Source of the DNA: a virus
Direction: 5' to 3' (one strand)
Virus record (IMG/VR): IMGVR_UViG_3300014501_000021
Location: 1 to 59,180 of that record
DNA: 59,180 nt
The position numbers and the translations under genes are program-made. The notes under the pieces were generated by a model, which was given only the letters and a program-made list of their open reading frames with translations, did no database searches and was not told where the DNA came from. This document shows, piece after piece, positions 57,255 to 59,180 of the stretch. Every line of letters begins with the position of its first letter. Position 1 is the stretch's first letter.

Positions 57255-57933
57255 AAGAGACCGTAAACAACTGCTGAAGTTAAAGAAGCAGATAATTGAA
57301 GAGTGTCCACAGTGTCGCGGTATGGATTATCGTTGCAGTTGCGTTGATGCCTTCCGGTTTGAATTCAAGAAAGTAAAAGCGAATGTCGCTGCTAAGTATC
57401 GAGATCTCACCTTCGCACAGATAACCCACCCTCAGACAACGGAAGTCCGCGCGAAGATTGGTAAGTATATAACCGACATAGAAAAGAATTTAGATGAGGG
57501 TAAGGGTTTATTCTTGTACGGATCTACTGGATTAGCTAAGACAGGTTTAGCTTCAATCGTCCTAATGGAGGCTATCAAACGTGGTCGATCTGGTTACTTC
57601 ATAACGTTGAATGCTTTAGTTGATTTATATGCTGATGGATGGAAAGATGAAGATAAGAAACAACAGTACGAAGATCTTGTCCTGGGTGTTGATATACTTG
57701 TCATTGACGAGGTAGGAAATGAATCCAAGACTAACACAACTCTCGTCGGTGGATGTCTTAACGATGTACTTCGTAGGCGTTTCAATAATTTACAGACTAC
57801 TATCATTACCAGCAATCTTTATTTTAAGAAGGTCAAAGATGTTTACGGAGAAGAAGTGTATTCTATTCTTAGCGAGAGCACGACGCAACACGAATTTAAA
57901 GGCGTAGACTACAGACAGGGAATGGCATCATAA
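57244..57933 (+). CDS. DnaC-like helicase loader, AAA+ ATPase, 229 aa
   Basis: ATG at 57244 has GGAG 7 bases upstream; a TTG at 57232 is rejected. N-terminal zinc-like cluster CPQC...CSC (Cys21, Cys24, Cys31, Cys33), as in DnaI/DnaC-type loaders. Then the AAA+ core: GLFLYGSTGLAKTGLAS (Walker A, residues 93-100), ILVIDEVGNE (Walker B, 151-156), TTIITSNLYF (sensor I, about 186-193) and a C-terminal RQGMAS. Walker A has Ala in place of the usual Gly before Lys (GLAKT instead of GxGKT), as also seen in MoxR-type ATPases. It would load the DnaB-like helicase encoded next (TAATG overlap). Confidence 0.85.
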   Translation: MLSERDRKQLLKLKKQIIEECPQCRGMDYRCSCVDAFRFEFKKVKANVAAKYRDLTFAQITHPQTTEVRAKIGKYITDIEKNLDEGKGLFLYGSTGLAKTGLASIVLMEAIKRGRSGYFITLNALVDLYADGWKDEDKKQQYEDLVLGVDILVIDEVGNESKTNTTLVGGCLNDVLRRRFNNLQTTIITSNLYFKKVKDVYGEEVYSILSESTTQHEFKGVDYRQGMAS

Positions 57934-59180
57934 TGGCAGTAGAAAGAGAATTTTTAAAGAAAGCTTTATTTTCAACGTCTGAACTTTCGCTTGCTGCAGA
58001 AAAGCAAGTTGAATCGGATCTTATCCTAGATCCTGTTAATAAGAAATTATTTGAGATCGTATCGTGGTATTTCCAGAAGTATAGTGCAGTACCGACAACC
58101 GATACGCTCAAGATGATTCTAGCAAAGAGTAAGATTGACGAGGGTATGAAGCAGAAAGTACTACTCCTATTCACAGAGCTAGCGGCAGCTACCTATCCCG
58201 ATCGACCGCTTACCTTCCTTATCGATGAGCTAAAGCAGGATTTTAAGTCATTCAAGCTACGGGATACTCTGATAACGTCCGTTAACCACCTCGAAGCAGA
58301 TAAGATCGGGGAATCGATTAATAGCTTGAAAGAAGGTATCTCCAAGTTAGAGCTAGTAGGCCGTGATGATGTCCGTGAAGGCTACTTAGATAAGTCCGCT
58401 GACGACAGATTAGCTCACTACACTGACATCAAGACAAACCCTGATAAGTACAAAGGCATACCTATCGGCTGGCCCACCTTTGATACTATCACCAACGGAG
58501 TGCGCGGTGGTCAGTTAATGGTTATTATCGCCGCGGTTAAGGAAGGTAAGTCGACCGCCTTGATGAATATCGGCTACAGCTGCCATGCAGCCGGTTATAA
58601 TGTTTTGTACGTATCCGTAGAAATGCCTAAGGAACAGGTAGAAAGACGCTACGATTCTAGAGCTTCTGGTCTAGAGTATAGCAAGATCCGTGATGGTAAG
58701 CTTAACCCGATGGAAGAAGAGATCTACAAGCAGTGCCTCAATATACAAAAATCTAGAACGAATAAATTTTATGTGATTGACGCTCACGACTGCAATACGA
58801 CCTTGATTCGATCGAAGCTCAAGACTTTCCCTCAGAAGTTCGATCTTGTAATAGTAGACTACCTTACTATCGTAAAGCCCGCAGTAAAGGCTACAAGTGG
58901 TAGAGATCAGTGGGAATCGATCGGCAAGGTGACAGAAGAGATCCGAGCCATAGCCAGAGAGTTGAACATTCCTATCATTACAGCGGCACAGGCTAACCGC
59001 GACGGTATCAAAGAAGCAAAATACAAGTATAATGTAGAAAATATTGGTTTGTCACATCTTATCTCGGCACACGCTGATACTCTATTATCCCTTCGTTTAA
59101 CAGATAGGGACGAGTTGGAAGTTAGCGACGTTGTTGAAATGACAGCTGCTACGATAGCAATCCGTGATGACAAAGGCTGC
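57933..59180 (+). CDS. DnaB-like replicative helicase, 3' end outside window
   Basis: ATG at 57933 overlaps the loader's stop; the frame is open to the end, 416 codons. Residues 1-150 are the helical N-terminal domain (LKMILAKSKIDEGMKQKVLL; FLIDELKQDFKSFKLRDTLI). From about 178 the RecA-like motor begins: GIPIGWPTFDTITNGVRGGQ, Walker A AAVKEGKSTALMN (residues 200-208, starting with Ala as in E. coli DnaB), VLYVSVEMPKEQVERR, Walker B FDLVIVDYLTIV, then VTEEIRAIARELNIPIITAA and QANRDG. This is the fork helicase, 5'-3'. The end, including the last motifs, lies beyond the window. Confidence 0.9.
   Translation, partial: MAVEREFLKKALFSTSELSLAAEKQVESDLILDPVNKKLFEIVSWYFQKYSAVPTTDTLKMILAKSKIDEGMKQKVLLLFTELAAATYPDRPLTFLIDELKQDFKSFKLRDTLITSVNHLEADKIGESINSLKEGISKLELVGRDDVREGYLDKSADDRLAHYTDIKTNPDKYKGIPIGWPTFDTITNGVRGGQLMVIIAAVKEGKSTALMNIGYSCHAAGYNVLYVSVEMPKEQVERRYDSRASGLEYSKIRDGKLNPMEEEIYKQCLNIQKSRTNKFYVIDAHDCNTTLIRSKLKTFPQKFDLVIVDYLTIVKPAVKATSGRDQWESIGKVTEEIRAIARELNIPIITAAQANRDGIKEAKYKYNVENIGLSHLISAHADTLLSLRLTDRDELEVSDVVEMTAATIAIRDDKGC

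Noticed and set aside
1-59180. tRNA genes, CRISPR arrays, insertion sequences, integrase or attachment sites.
   Set aside because: None was recognised: no tRNA-like cloverleaf, no regular short repeat-spacer array, no transposase or integrase reading frame.

Overview
The window is part of a large tailed double-stranded DNA phage with a contractile tail (myovirus morphology). The evidence is an HK97-type capsid protein, a tail sheath, two tube-like proteins, tail chaperones with a -1 frameshift site, a tape measure, a baseplate hub, a spike, gp25-like and J-like wedge proteins, and a replication block with a DnaC-like loader and a DnaB-like helicase. Shine-Dalgarno sites and sigma70-type promoters point to a bacterial host. 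The host itself cannot be named from the sequence.

Layout. 1-2229: end of a virion gene, major capsid protein, a strong terminator, a small virion gene. 2229-22202: a very large block of tail-fibre and adhesin genes built from shuffled modules (two recurring N-termini, GQVLT-type linkers, beta-helices, seven-bladed Vgb/NHL-like propellers, glycine-rich adhesin domains), with two small membrane proteins (holin candidates) and two small Cys proteins inside it. 22247-25536: neck and connector candidates, with a consensus sigma70 promoter at 22961. 25566-32388: sheath, two tubes, frameshifting chaperones, tape measure. 32388-44562: baseplate hub, spike and wedges. 44564-53131: baseplate-attached fibres, glycine-rich adhesin, M15 endolysin, endonuclease VII-like nuclease and small proteins. 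53128-53895: two minus-strand zinc-finger paralogues. 53896-54305: divergent regulatory region. 54306-59180: rightward replication and recombination genes (UvsW-like helicase, small proteins, DnaC-like loader, DnaB-like helicase running off the end).

The most unusual feature is a DUF3494-type ice-binding-protein domain (about 190 residues) in three different virion proteins: inserted in the tail sheath, in the 1273-residue baseplate protein, and in a 1014-residue baseplate or fibre protein. In the last two it sits inside a flagellin hook-IN-like module. Two pairs of copies share long identical DNA runs, so the domain has been duplicated or converted within this genome. If the fold is functional, virions would carry a sheath-wide array of ice-binding-like solenoids, which suggests a cold or ice-associated habitat.

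Other modules (a 'VTGxGTxF' beta module, the hook-IN-like module, and a 'GQFTVNFxTGxLTFN' module) also recur between neck, sheath, baseplate and fibres, so the whole virion appears to be assembled by domain shuffling.
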